This document shows, one piece after another, positions 17,326-24,958 of a stretch of DNA of 64,000 bases. Source of the DNA: Methylosinus sp. PW1 (GTDB lineage Bacteria; Pseudomonadota; Alphaproteobacteria; Rhizobiales; Beijerinckiaceae). Position 1 is the stretch's first letter; each line of letters starts with the position of its first letter. Location: assembly GCF_000745215.1 (NCBI RefSeq), contig NZ_JQNK01000009.1:744001-808000 (forward strand). Direction: 5' to 3'. Made by a program: the position numbers and the translations under genes. The notes beneath the pieces were generated by a model, which saw nothing but the letters and a program-made list of their open reading frames with translations, was not told the origin of the DNA and did no database searches.

Positions 17326-19881
17326 TCAATAGAGCTTGACAGTCAGCGTGCCGCCGAATGTTCGCGGCTGCGCTGGCAGCGTCGCGGTCGCCGCGGTGGT
17401 GACTGTTCCCGGGCTCCAAGTGGTGACATAGCGCTGATCGAAAAGATTCTTCGTCCAGATCATCACCTGCCAGCTCTCGTCATCCGCGCGCAGGCCCAGT
17501 CCCGCATTCACCAGCGCATAGGCCGGCTGCCAGTATTGGAAGATGGAATAAGGATTGGTGAGCCGCTGCTTGTCGCGCCAGGACAGATTCGCATAGAAGA
17601 TTCCGGTCACCGGACGATTGGCCCAGCCGCCGATATCCGCGAAGAGATTGCCGAGCGGATGCTCGTAATTGGCGCCGGCGTTGAACGACCACAGCGGGAA
17701 GTTCTCGAAACGAGAATTATCACGATTGAGCGAGGCCGGCGCAACCGGCTGGCCCGCCACCGTCGGCCACAGCCAATCGGAGGGCGACGGCGATTTGTCG
17801 AAGTTGACATAGCGCGCCTCGGCATAGGCGCCGTTCAGAGTGAGCCACAGTCGCTCGACCGGGCTCCAGCGCGCGTCGAGCTCTATGCCGCGCAGACGCA
17901 CATGCCCGATGTTGCCGAGATAGTTGCGGCGCAGGACCTGGCCCGAGCTGTCGAGATAGTCGGTATTGACGAGCTGAGCCTGGTAATTGAAGATATCGTT
18001 CCAATAGACATTGGCGTTGACGATGAGCTTATTGTCCAGCCAGTTGGTCTTGACGCCGAGCTCATAGTCCCAGGACACTTCCGGCTTGGTGATGACGGGC
18101 TGAAACTGCTTGAAATTGTTCTTGTCGTCGAGGATCGGTTGCGCATCGGTGTTGGTCGCGCCGGATTTCTCGCCGCGCGCCACCGAGCCATAGACGAGGA
18201 CATTCTCATTGTAGCGATAGGACGGATTGAAGAGGCCGGAGAGCGAGTTGAAATATTTCGTCACCGCGCCCGTGTCGTAGAAGCCGACGCCGCCGCCGCC
18301 GCGGATCGCGGCGTCTACGACAGCAGGATTGAGGCCGACGCCCCAAGCCTCTTCCCAGGCGAACACCGAGCCTTCGCGAATCTCATAAGTGTCGCGCAGG
18401 CCGAAGGTCAGCGCCCATTGCTCGTCGATGTGATAGGTCCCCTGCCCGAAGGCCGCGACGCTGAAGGTCGTCGCTTTGCCGTCGCGATGATTCTTGAAGC
18501 CGTTGAGCAGCGAATTGCGCTGCGCGATCGCGGTCGCCGAGTTGCCCGAGTTGAACCAGCGGCCCGCATCGGAGCCGAAATCGAAATGATTGAGCGACCA
18601 GACGCGCTCATAGAGCGAGTAGAGGCCGGTCTGCCATTCGAAGGTCTGCTCTTTCGGCGAGGCGAGGCGAATCTCCTGCGAGAATTGATCGACGGTGACG
18701 TCATAGGCGTTGGAGGTGGTCTCGGTGAGCTGCTCGCCGAGCGAGTTGCGCGGATGCAGGCGGAACTCGCGCCAGGCGGAAATCGAAGTGAGCGTGTTCT
18801 CGCCTATGTTCCAATTGAATGTGTCGGAGACGCCGATCGTGCGCTGATCGAGCGTGCCGACGCGCGTCTGGAAGCGCGTGTAGGGATCATAGGTGAGGAT
18901 CGGCTTGCCGAGACGATTGGCCAGCGTCGTCGCGTAAGAGGCGCCGAGCGTTCCATTGGCGAAGAGCGGAACCGAATTGCCGATCACGCCGCTGCCGGAA
19001 TTATTATATTCATGCGCGGTGGAACGGTCGAAGATGAGGCGGTTGGTGATCTCGTCGCCGACATAATAGAGCTGGCCGCGCACGCCCCAGCGATCATTGT
19101 TGAGATAGCTCGCGCCGGTGACGGCGTCGCGAATCCAGCCGTCGCTCTTGTCGAGATAGAAAGTGACGCGATAGGCGAGCTTGTCGTCGATGATCGGGCC
19201 GGTCACATTGAGCTTCTCGATGAAGCGATTGTAATTGGCGAAAGCCGTCTCGATCGTCGCCGAAGGCGTGAAGGCCGGGAGCTGCGTGCGGATGACGACG
19301 GCGCCGACCGTCGTGTTCTTGCCGAGCAGCGTGCCCTGCGGGCCGCGCGCGACCTCGAAGGATTGCAGATCGACGAAGTCCTGCCATTGAAAGCCGACAT
19401 GGGTGTAGAAAACATCATCGACGATATAGCCGACCGACGCCTCCGAGCCGTCGGCGCCGCCGGACGAAGCGCCCGTGCCGCCGGCGACGCCGCGGATCGC
19501 GGTGCCCGAGGTGCGCGGATTGGAGATGTTCGGACGGTAATTGGGGACCTTCTCGGCGAAGTCGGAAAGACGCTCCAGACGCTCGCGCTCGGCAGCCTTG
19601 GGGCCGACGACGCTGACGGGCAGAGGAACGTCCTGGGCCTTTTCCTCGCGATTGCGCGCGGTGACGGTCACATCGTCGACCTGCGCATTGGCGGCCGGGG
19701 CGGCGCCGGCCTGTCCGACCACCGGATCCGGGACCGGCGCAGGCGCCGATTGCGCCGCGGCCGAGCCGACCGAAGAACCCACTCCGAAGGCCAGAACGCC
19801 CGCCGCCGCCAATGAGGCGAAGCCGACGCTGCGCAACAGATTCGCACGCGACTCTCTCTTTGCTCCACTCGCTCTCGACAT
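17326..19881 (-). CDS. TonB-dependent outer-membrane receptor
   Basis: An 851-residue receptor. A signal peptide is followed by DVTVTARNREEKAQDVPLPV (TonB box and plug entry), the plug domain with SGTAIRGVAGG and YIVDDVFYTHVGFQWQDFVDLQSFEVARGPQGTLLGKNTTVG, and a 22-strand barrel ending Gly-Thr-Leu-Thr-Val-Lys-Leu-Tyr. Such proteins import siderophores, cobalamin, metals or other scarce substrates with TonB energy. The PepSY membrane protein encoded upstream on the same strand suggests iron-siderophore or metal handling, which is an inference. ATG at 19881; two GTG codons just upstream are alternatives. Confidence 0.92.
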   Translation of the reverse strand: MSRASGAKRESRANLLRSVGFASLAAAGVLAFGVGSSVGSAAAQSAPAPVPDPVVGQAGAAPAANAQVDDVTVTARNREEKAQDVPLPVSVVGPKAAERERLERLSDFAEKVPNYRPNISNPRTSGTAIRGVAGGTGASSGGADGSEASVGYIVDDVFYTHVGFQWQDFVDLQSFEVARGPQGTLLGKNTTVGAVVIRTQLPAFTPSATIETAFANYNRFIEKLNVTGPIIDDKLAYRVTFYLDKSDGWIRDAVTGASYLNNDRWGVRGQLYYVGDEITNRLIFDRSTAHEYNNSGSGVIGNSVPLFANGTLGASYATTLANRLGKPILTYDPYTRFQTRVGTLDQRTIGVSDTFNWNIGENTLTSISAWREFRLHPRNSLGEQLTETTSNAYDVTVDQFSQEIRLASPKEQTFEWQTGLYSLYERVWSLNHFDFGSDAGRWFNSGNSATAIAQRNSLLNGFKNHRDGKATTFSVAAFGQGTYHIDEQWALTFGLRDTYEIREGSVFAWEEAWGVGLNPAVVDAAIRGGGGVGFYDTGAVTKYFNSLSGLFNPSYRYNENVLVYGSVARGEKSGATNTDAQPILDDKNNFKQFQPVITKPEVSWDYELGVKTNWLDNKLIVNANVYWNDIFNYQAQLVNTDYLDSSGQVLRRNYLGNIGHVRLRGIELDARWSPVERLWLTLNGAYAEARYVNFDKSPSPSDWLWPTVAGQPVAPASLNRDNSRFENFPLWSFNAGANYEHPLGNLFADIGGWANRPVTGIFYANLSWRDKQRLTNPYSIFQYWQPAYALVNAGLGLRADDESWQVMIWTKNLFDQRYVTTWSPGTVTTAATATLPAQPRTFGGTLTVKLY

Positions 19882-19959
19882 CACCACAGTTTCCCCATGT
19901 CCCGTCGTACGCGGCCCCTTGCGGAGCCACGGCGACGGTCTACGCAGCGCTCCCCCATG

Positions 19960-20015
19960 GCGCGCTTACGTATAATATCTATAGACTACGTAGATTTCGT
20001 AGGGGACGTCAACAG
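19960..20015 (-). promoter_or_regulatory. AT-rich promoter region of the TonB receptor gene
   Basis: A conspicuously AT-rich island (about 19966-20000) in GC-rich surroundings, about 85-130 bases upstream of the receptor start. On the minus strand it contains CTACGTAGTCTATAGATATTATA, with a -10-like TATTAT and overlapping dyad CTACG...CGTAG. A regulator site is likely given the gene type, but the motif does not match a Fur box that I can recognise. Confidence 0.4.
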
Positions 20016-20099
20016 CTTCGCTCGCCCTTGCCGGCGAGCGGCGGCCTTTCGCGCATCGCCTGTGGCGCCCCTGCAACAGGGAAATTGCGCGCGCGCAAA

Positions 20100-20137
20100 A
20101 AAATGCCCCGCCTCCTCGAGGAGACGGGGCATTTTTT
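20100..20137. terminator. Strong bidirectional intrinsic terminator
   Basis: Arms AAAATGCCCCG (20100-20110) and CGGGGCATTTT (20125-20135) enclose a self-complementary CCTCCTCGAGGAG core and are flanked by A and T runs on both sides. It lies just after the PepSY gene on the minus strand and separates it from the TonB receptor gene. Confidence 0.85.
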
Positions 20138-20187
20138 CTCTCAACCCTATGATGAAAATAGAGAGTTCCGGCCGGAGCGGACGCCGG

Positions 20188-21798
20188 TCAGGCGGTTTGC
20201 GTGGCGCGTCTGGCGCGCCTTTCGCCACTCGCCGCCTCTGGGACGGGAATGGAGCGCCGCAGGCGCCGCCACGCCAGCACCACGGCGCTGGCGCTCAGCG
20301 CGACGCCGAAGGAGACCCAGACGCCCATCCAGCCCCACCAGAGCCAATGATTGCGGAACCAGCCGAAATCCCAATGATGCACGGCCGAATAGACCCACCG
20401 ATAGATACGCCGGCTCGTGTCGAATTTCGCGAGCAGGCGGCCGTCAGTCGGATCGACATAGAGAGACGTATGCTCGGCGTCGGCGAAATCGACGCGCAGC
20501 ACGGGCAAGGGCTTGTCCAGCGCCGTCTGCCGATGATTGGCGAAATAATAGGAATCGTAATCAGCGAGCGTCTCGGCGCCGGCGATGGCGACGCCCTCCT
20601 TCAGCCGAGACGCGGCGGCGAGAAGCGATTGCTCGCCGAGGCCGGCGACGGCGCCCGGAACGGCGACGGCGCGGCGCGCGCCGTCACGCGATTGCGCGAG
20701 CAGCAGCGCCTCCTCGCCGAGCCGGCTCCAGGACAGCTCGACGATGTCAGCGGCGAGGCCGAGCGCGGCTGTGGGCCGCCAATCGACGAAAGCCTGCGGA
20801 AGCGCGGCGCCGCGATAGCGCGCCAGCTCCTCGCGGCTCGCGGTCGCCTGCGAGAAGATCTGCCCCGGATTGGTGGAGAGAAAGCCGCTCGCCGCCCAGA
20901 AGAAAGCGAAAGTCCCGCCGATGAGTCCGGCCCAGAAATGATATTTCAGCCAGGTCTCGCGATAGGGCTGCGAGCGTCCGCGCGCATAGGTCGGACGGCC
21001 GAAAAACCCCGGCTTCCATTTGATCCAGCCGATGACGATGCCCGTAAAGGCGCCGATGGCGGCGAAAAATCCGACATAGGTCAGCGCGTCGCGGCGATAA
21101 TCGCCGGCGCCGAGCGCATCCAGCCAGCGGAAAAGATGCAGCCAATTGCCGGCGTAGATGAAAGCGCGCTCGACTCGCGTCGACACTTGCGCGACCTCGC
21201 CCGTGCGCGCCGAGACGATGATCTGCGTGCCCGCGGCGTCGCCCGTCGCGAATCGATGCAGCGGCTTCAGCGACTCGGCGTTGCGCACGCCGACGGCCGC
21301 ATCCACCGTGTCGAGATAGAGCAGCGCGGACCCGCCGAGCCAGTCGCGGGCGATTCGCTCCGCCGCCTGAGGATCGAAATCGACGAACGCGCCATTGGTC
21401 GCAGAAAGGGCGAAGCGCTGGCCGGCGTCGTCCTCGACGAGCCAGATCGGCTCCTCGCCCAGCCGCAGCAGCCGCGCGTCGGCGAGGCCGCGCTGCGCCT
21501 CGGCGCCGCCGCCATGCTCGTGACGGCCGCCGCCTCCGCCATGCCCCATGCCGCCGCCGGCAGCCTCGTCACCGGCCTTTACGGCCTGCGCGCGGGCCAC
21601 AGCGCTGACGCTCAGCGCCTCGCCCAGCGAGAGCCAGCCGTCCTGCGGAAGAAGCGCCGGCGCATGCGCCAGCCGCTGCGCGCGATCGATCGTCGGCGAG
21701 CCGATGAAGGCGATGGAAAATCCGGTCGAGAACCAGACGAGCATGAACAGCGCCAATACGACGCCCACCCATCGGTGCAGAAAGAGCAATTTCGACAT
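20188..21798 (-). CDS. PepSY-associated transmembrane protein (ferrisiderophore reductase-like)
   Basis: A 536-residue inner-membrane protein with four main membrane segments (near residues 6-32, about 235-260, 290-320 and 475-505) and periplasmic PepSY regions. It begins SKLLFLHRWVGVVLALFMLVWFSTG, the classic PepSY_TM opening, where the His may bind haem. A Gly/His/Met-rich loop (GGGMGHGGGGGRHEHGGG, near residue 85-100) looks metal-binding. Relatives such as FpvG and PiuB help release iron from siderophores in the periplasm. The pairing with a TonB receptor supports iron or other metal acquisition; the substrate is not known. Confidence 0.85.
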   Translation of the reverse strand: MSKLLFLHRWVGVVLALFMLVWFSTGFSIAFIGSPTIDRAQRLAHAPALLPQDGWLSLGEALSVSAVARAQAVKAGDEAAGGGMGHGGGGGRHEHGGGAEAQRGLADARLLRLGEEPIWLVEDDAGQRFALSATNGAFVDFDPQAAERIARDWLGGSALLYLDTVDAAVGVRNAESLKPLHRFATGDAAGTQIIVSARTGEVAQVSTRVERAFIYAGNWLHLFRWLDALGAGDYRRDALTYVGFFAAIGAFTGIVIGWIKWKPGFFGRPTYARGRSQPYRETWLKYHFWAGLIGGTFAFFWAASGFLSTNPGQIFSQATASREELARYRGAALPQAFVDWRPTAALGLAADIVELSWSRLGEEALLLAQSRDGARRAVAVPGAVAGLGEQSLLAAASRLKEGVAIAGAETLADYDSYYFANHRQTALDKPLPVLRVDFADAEHTSLYVDPTDGRLLAKFDTSRRIYRWVYSAVHHWDFGWFRNHWLWWGWMGVWVSFGVALSASAVVLAWRRLRRSIPVPEAASGERRARRATQTA

Positions 21799-22127
21799 TC
21801 GGGACGCTCCGCCTCGCGCTGAATGGCCGCGGCGGCGGTTCCGCCCACGGCGAAATCAGGAAAAAATCGCCGCGAAATTTAGTTGATAAACACGACTAGG
21901 TAAATAGGAATATATCCGCTTTTCCCAGCCGTCGCAGGGCGATGGACGCCGAGCGCCGCCGCGCCGGCCGCGCCCCTCCCCGCGCAGGATTGCGTGCTGG
22001 CCCCAAGGGGAATCTCCACAATCGCGAAGCCGTCGTCTTCGGCGCTAGCGTTTCTCCTGCGCCTCGGACGCTCGCGACATTTCTCGAGATCGCGATCGAT
22101 GGGCCGAGCGCTCTGCGGAGGAGCGGC
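21799..22127. promoter_or_regulatory. Divergent intergenic region with AT-rich island
   Basis: About 330 bases between the PepSY gene (-) and the orphan 290-residue gene (+). The part 21850-21925 is AT-rich (with ttagttgataaaca and taaataggaatatat) and probably holds the PepSY promoter, possibly with a metal-responsive operator. The rest, to 22127, is an open frame continuous with the next gene but without family resemblance, so I treat it as non-coding leader. Confidence 0.35.
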
Positions 22128-23000
22128 GTGGGCACCTATATCGCGCATACGCGACGCAAGACGAAGCCGAGCAAGGCGGAGACGTCGACGATCGATGCGG
22201 AGGCGATGGCGGCGCGCGAGCAGGCGCTCGCAGCGCTACGCGAGCAGCAGCGTGTCGAGGCCGAACGCCAGCGCGCCGAGAAGGCGGCGCGCGCCCTGCG
22301 CCGCGCCGTCAGCAAGCGCATGGCCCCTGCCGATCCAGACACGTCGGGACGGCGCCGCACGGCGACGCGCGCCGCCGGCATCATGCTGATCTCGGCGACC
22401 GGCGGCTTGCGCACGCAGAGCGTCTCGCTGTTTCGCGGATCGGGGCGCACAGGCTCCGATCTCTGGCTCGCCGATGTTCAATTCGAGCAAGAGAAGGGCG
22501 TCGCCCATTTCATCAATGATCTCGCCACGCCGGCCGACAAGGATGCGCTGCATGCGATGCGCGCGCTGGCGCCGCGAATCGCCGAGCACATCTTCCTCGG
22601 CGCGCCGCCGCAGGACGGCGTCGACGACCGCAATATGAGCACCGCCTTTCGTCTGGCGCAGTCCTTCATGCACAAGACGCACTATACAGCCTCGCTCTCC
22701 GAGGATGAGAAGCAGCGGCTGAGCTACTCCATCTTCGAGGAGCTGCAATCGGTCACGGCGATGCGGCTGCGGCATTTGCAAAAGGAGCAGGAGCGCATCG
22801 TCGAGATGCTCATGCACAAGACGAAATTGTACCGCTCGGAATGCAACGGCCTGCTCGCGCCGATCTATGAGGGATTCGAGGCGTTCCGCCGCGCCGAGCA
22901 GGAAGGCCGGCCGCGGCGCGCGCCGCAGCAGCCGGAGGCGCCGGCGCCGATCGCGCCGCTCGAGGAAGACCTCCCGGCGACGGGCACGCATGGTCGGTGA
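22128..23000 (+). CDS. Uncharacterised 290-residue protein with N-terminal coiled coil
   Basis: I do not recognise this protein. The GTG at 22128 follows GCGGAGGAGCGGC, a strong ribosome binding site, and gives 290 residues; the frame is open further upstream to 21942. Residues 20-65 are a charged, Ala/Glu/Arg-rich coiled coil. The central part has GIMLISATGGLRTQSVSLFRG, then DLWLADVQFEQEKGVAHFINDLATPADKDALHAMRALAPRIAEHIF, a mainly helical region with LSEDEKQRLSYSIFEELQSVTAMRLRHLQKEQERIVEMLMHKT, and a Pro-rich tail. No signal peptide or membrane segment is seen. It stands alone between PepSY and DUF202 genes. Confidence 0.7.
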   Translation: MGTYIAHTRRKTKPSKAETSTIDAEAMAAREQALAALREQQRVEAERQRAEKAARALRRAVSKRMAPADPDTSGRRRTATRAAGIMLISATGGLRTQSVSLFRGSGRTGSDLWLADVQFEQEKGVAHFINDLATPADKDALHAMRALAPRIAEHIFLGAPPQDGVDDRNMSTAFRLAQSFMHKTHYTASLSEDEKQRLSYSIFEELQSVTAMRLRHLQKEQERIVEMLMHKTKLYRSECNGLLAPIYEGFEAFRRAEQEGRPRRAPQQPEAPAPIAPLEEDLPATGTHGR

Positions 23001-23033
23001 AACGGTCGCTGAGAGCGCGATCGTCGCGCCGCA

Positions 23034-23429
23034 TCAGCCGATCGCGAGATAGACGACGAATCCCGAGCCGAGCAGCAGCAGGGCGGCGAGCACGACGAGC
23101 TCCGCTGTCCCCGCGTCGAAGCCATGCTGCGCCTCATCGGCGATGAGACGCCGCGTGTGAATGAAACGCACGGTCGCGACGACAATCAGCGCGACGCCCC
23201 CGAGCGCCAATAGGCCGCCGCCTCCCCCGCTCGTCAATGGTCCCGACAATTTGTCGAGACGATGCAGAATCGGACCGCGCTCTACCTCTGGTAGCGTGAT
23301 GCTGATCGTATGCACGAAAAGGTCGAATTTTTCGATCACGAAGCCGAGCGCCATGATCGCGACGCCGGTGCGAACCCATGCGAGAAATGTCCGCTCATTG
23401 GCGGCATGGCTGACATAATCGCGAATCAT
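23034..23429 (-). CDS. DUF202 family membrane protein (YidH-like)
   Basis: A 131-residue protein with three predicted membrane segments. It has the DUF202 motif Asn-Glu-Arg-Thr-Phe-Leu-Ala-Trp-(Val/Ile)-Arg-Thr at residues 9-19 followed by [14 protein letters not shown], a second helix [17 protein letters not shown] and a third [21 protein letters not shown]. The function of the family is unknown, though DUF202 also appears fused to polyphosphate polymerase complexes in yeast. ATG at 23429 follows GAGAGGAGACGCC. Convergent with the orphan gene. Confidence 0.88.
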   Translation of the reverse strand: MIRDYVSHAANERTFLAWVRTGVAIMALGFVIEKFDLFVHTISITLPEVERGPILHRLDKLSGPLTSGGGGGLLALGGVALIVVATVRFIHTRRLIADEAQHGFDAGTAELVVLAALLLLGSGFVVYLAIG

Positions 23430-23563
23430 GGCGTCTCCTCTCTCGCGGCAGGGGGACACGATTCGCGCGGTCGCGGGCGCGACGAGTCGACGCGTATTGA
23501 ACCCCTTCGGCGACGCGATAGATAGCCCGTGGTCGATCCGCAGACATCTTCGGAGCACCCGTC

Positions 23564-23839
23564 ATGATTCATCCGATGAGGAGCCTCACGGCCGCCATTG
23601 TGATCGCCGCGAGCGCCGCCGCGGCCCAGGATTGTCGATCGACGAGCGACTCCGGTGCCACGCGATGCGTGGCGGGCGTGCTCTACCGATGCACATGCAC
23701 GCGCGGAATCGGCGCGACCACCTGCACATGGGACAATGCGGCGGCGCTGTGCTCGGCGCTCTCCGGCAATCGCGCGCCGATGGGCGACATAGAAGCGAAG
23801 GAGGCGCCGGCGGCGAGCGCCGCCGCGCTGACGCCGTGA
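23564..23839 (+). CDS. Small cysteine-rich secreted protein
   Basis: A 91-residue protein that I cannot assign to a family. Residues 1-21 form a signal peptide (MRSLTAAIVIAASAAAAQ, cleavage near Ala21-Gln22). The mature part carries six cysteines (24, 35, 43, 45, 54, 63), including Cys-Thr-Cys-Thr and Cys-Thr-Trp-Asp, and an Ala/Pro/Glu-rich tail. Six cysteines in about 40 residues suggest a small disulfide-bonded periplasmic or secreted fold. It faces cysE convergently, four bases apart. Real coding is supported by the signal peptide and cysteine spacing. Confidence 0.65.
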   Translation: MIHPMRSLTAAIVIAASAAAAQDCRSTSDSGATRCVAGVLYRCTCTRGIGATTCTWDNAAALCSALSGNRAPMGDIEAKEAPAASAAALTP

Positions 23840-23842
23840 CGA

Positions 23843-24805
23843 TCAGATGCCGGCGCCGAAGGTGAAGGATTCGCTCAGCGGCTTCGCCTGCGTGACATTG
23901 CTGCCCGCCGGCACGCCATGCGTCAGCCAGACATTGCCGCCGATCACCGAGCCGCGGCCTATGGTGATGCGGCCGAGCACTGTGGCGCCGGCGTAGATCA
24001 CCACATCGTCCTCTATGATCGGATGACGCGCGCCGCCCTTCACCAGCGCGCCATTCTCATCGACCTCGAATCGCTTCGCGCCCAGCGTCACCGCCTGATA
24101 GAGCCGCACATTCTTGCCGATGACCGCGGTCTCGCCGATGACGACGCCAGTGCCGTGATCGATAAAGAAGCCTTCGCCGATCTCCGCTCCCGGATGAATG
24201 TCGATTCCCGTCGCCGAATGCGCGATCTCCGAGACGAGACGCGCGAGCATGGGCGCGCCGAGCAGATAGAGACGATGCGCGAGCCTGTGGCGAATGATCG
24301 CCGAAAGGCCGGGATAGGAGAACACCACCTCGTCGAGGCTCTTGGCCGCAGGATCGCCTTCATAGGCGGCGCGAATATCGGTGTCGAGCAGCGCGCGTAT
24401 CAGTGGCAGCGCCTGCGCGAAAGCGTCGACGATCTCATGCGCGCGCGGGCGATGGTCGATGGTTCCGTCATCCGAGCCATTGGCCAGCAATTGCAGCTCG
24501 CGCCGCACCTGCTCGCGCAGGGCGCGCAGGCTCTTGTCCAGCGTGTAGAGCACGAAGCCGTCGGCGCTGTCGGTGGTCAGCTCCGGCGGACCGAAATGCC
24601 GCGGATAGAGGCTCGCCGCGAGCCCTTCGATAATCTCGATCGTCGCGTCGCGCGAGGGCAGCTCGGGCAGACGGCCATCACGATAGCGGCGCTTCTGCGA
24701 GGCGCGGCGCAATTCGCCGAGCTCCGCGACGATACGGCCGAGCTGCGGAAAGCCGCTGAGCTCGGACCCGTTTCCTGCATGCGGCCCCTGCTTTGCTTCC
24801 GTCAC
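23843..24805 (-). CDS. cysE: Serine O-acetyltransferase
   Basis: A 320-residue protein of the EpsC/CysE type. Catalyses acetylation of L-serine by acetyl-CoA to O-acetylserine, the precursor of cysteine. The N-terminal helical domain is followed by the left-handed parallel beta helix: IDIHPGAEIGEGFFIDHGTGVVIGETAVIGKNVRLYQAVTLGA, with the catalytic Asp-His pair (IDHG), and the hexapeptide repeats PIIEDDVVIYAGATVLGRITIG. The extended length (over 300 residues) matches the EpsC-like subgroup. The upstream AT-rich element may be its promoter. Confidence 0.9.
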   Translation of the reverse strand: MTEAKQGPHAGNGSELSGFPQLGRIVAELGELRRASQKRRYRDGRLPELPSRDATIEIIEGLAASLYPRHFGPPELTTDSADGFVLYTLDKSLRALREQVRRELQLLANGSDDGTIDHRPRAHEIVDAFAQALPLIRALLDTDIRAAYEGDPAAKSLDEVVFSYPGLSAIIRHRLAHRLYLLGAPMLARLVSEIAHSATGIDIHPGAEIGEGFFIDHGTGVVIGETAVIGKNVRLYQAVTLGAKRFEVDENGALVKGGARHPIIEDDVVIYAGATVLGRITIGRGSVIGGNVWLTHGVPAGSNVTQAKPLSESFTFGAGI

Positions 24806-24839
24806 CGCGCCGCTCCTTCGACAGGCGGCGGAGACCGTC

Positions 24840-24890
24840 GCCTCATTATATTCAGTCTATAAATCTACTACACTACTAAAGGATCGACGA
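24840..24890 (-). promoter_or_regulatory. AT-rich promoter region of cysE
   Basis: The minus strand reads TAGTAGTGTAGTAGATTTATAGACTGAATATAATGAG, with a consensus -10 TATAAT about 45 bases before the cysE start and tandem TAGTAG/TAGTAG steps just upstream, a plausible activator or repressor site. It shares the core GTAG(A)T(T/C)TATAGA with the promoter of the TonB receptor gene. Confidence 0.4.
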
Positions 24891-24958
24891 CAACCGCCGA
24901 GTCGGCTGGCGCGGCGGCGTCCGAGCCCTTAAATCTCCCGCGAAGACCGAGGGAACCG

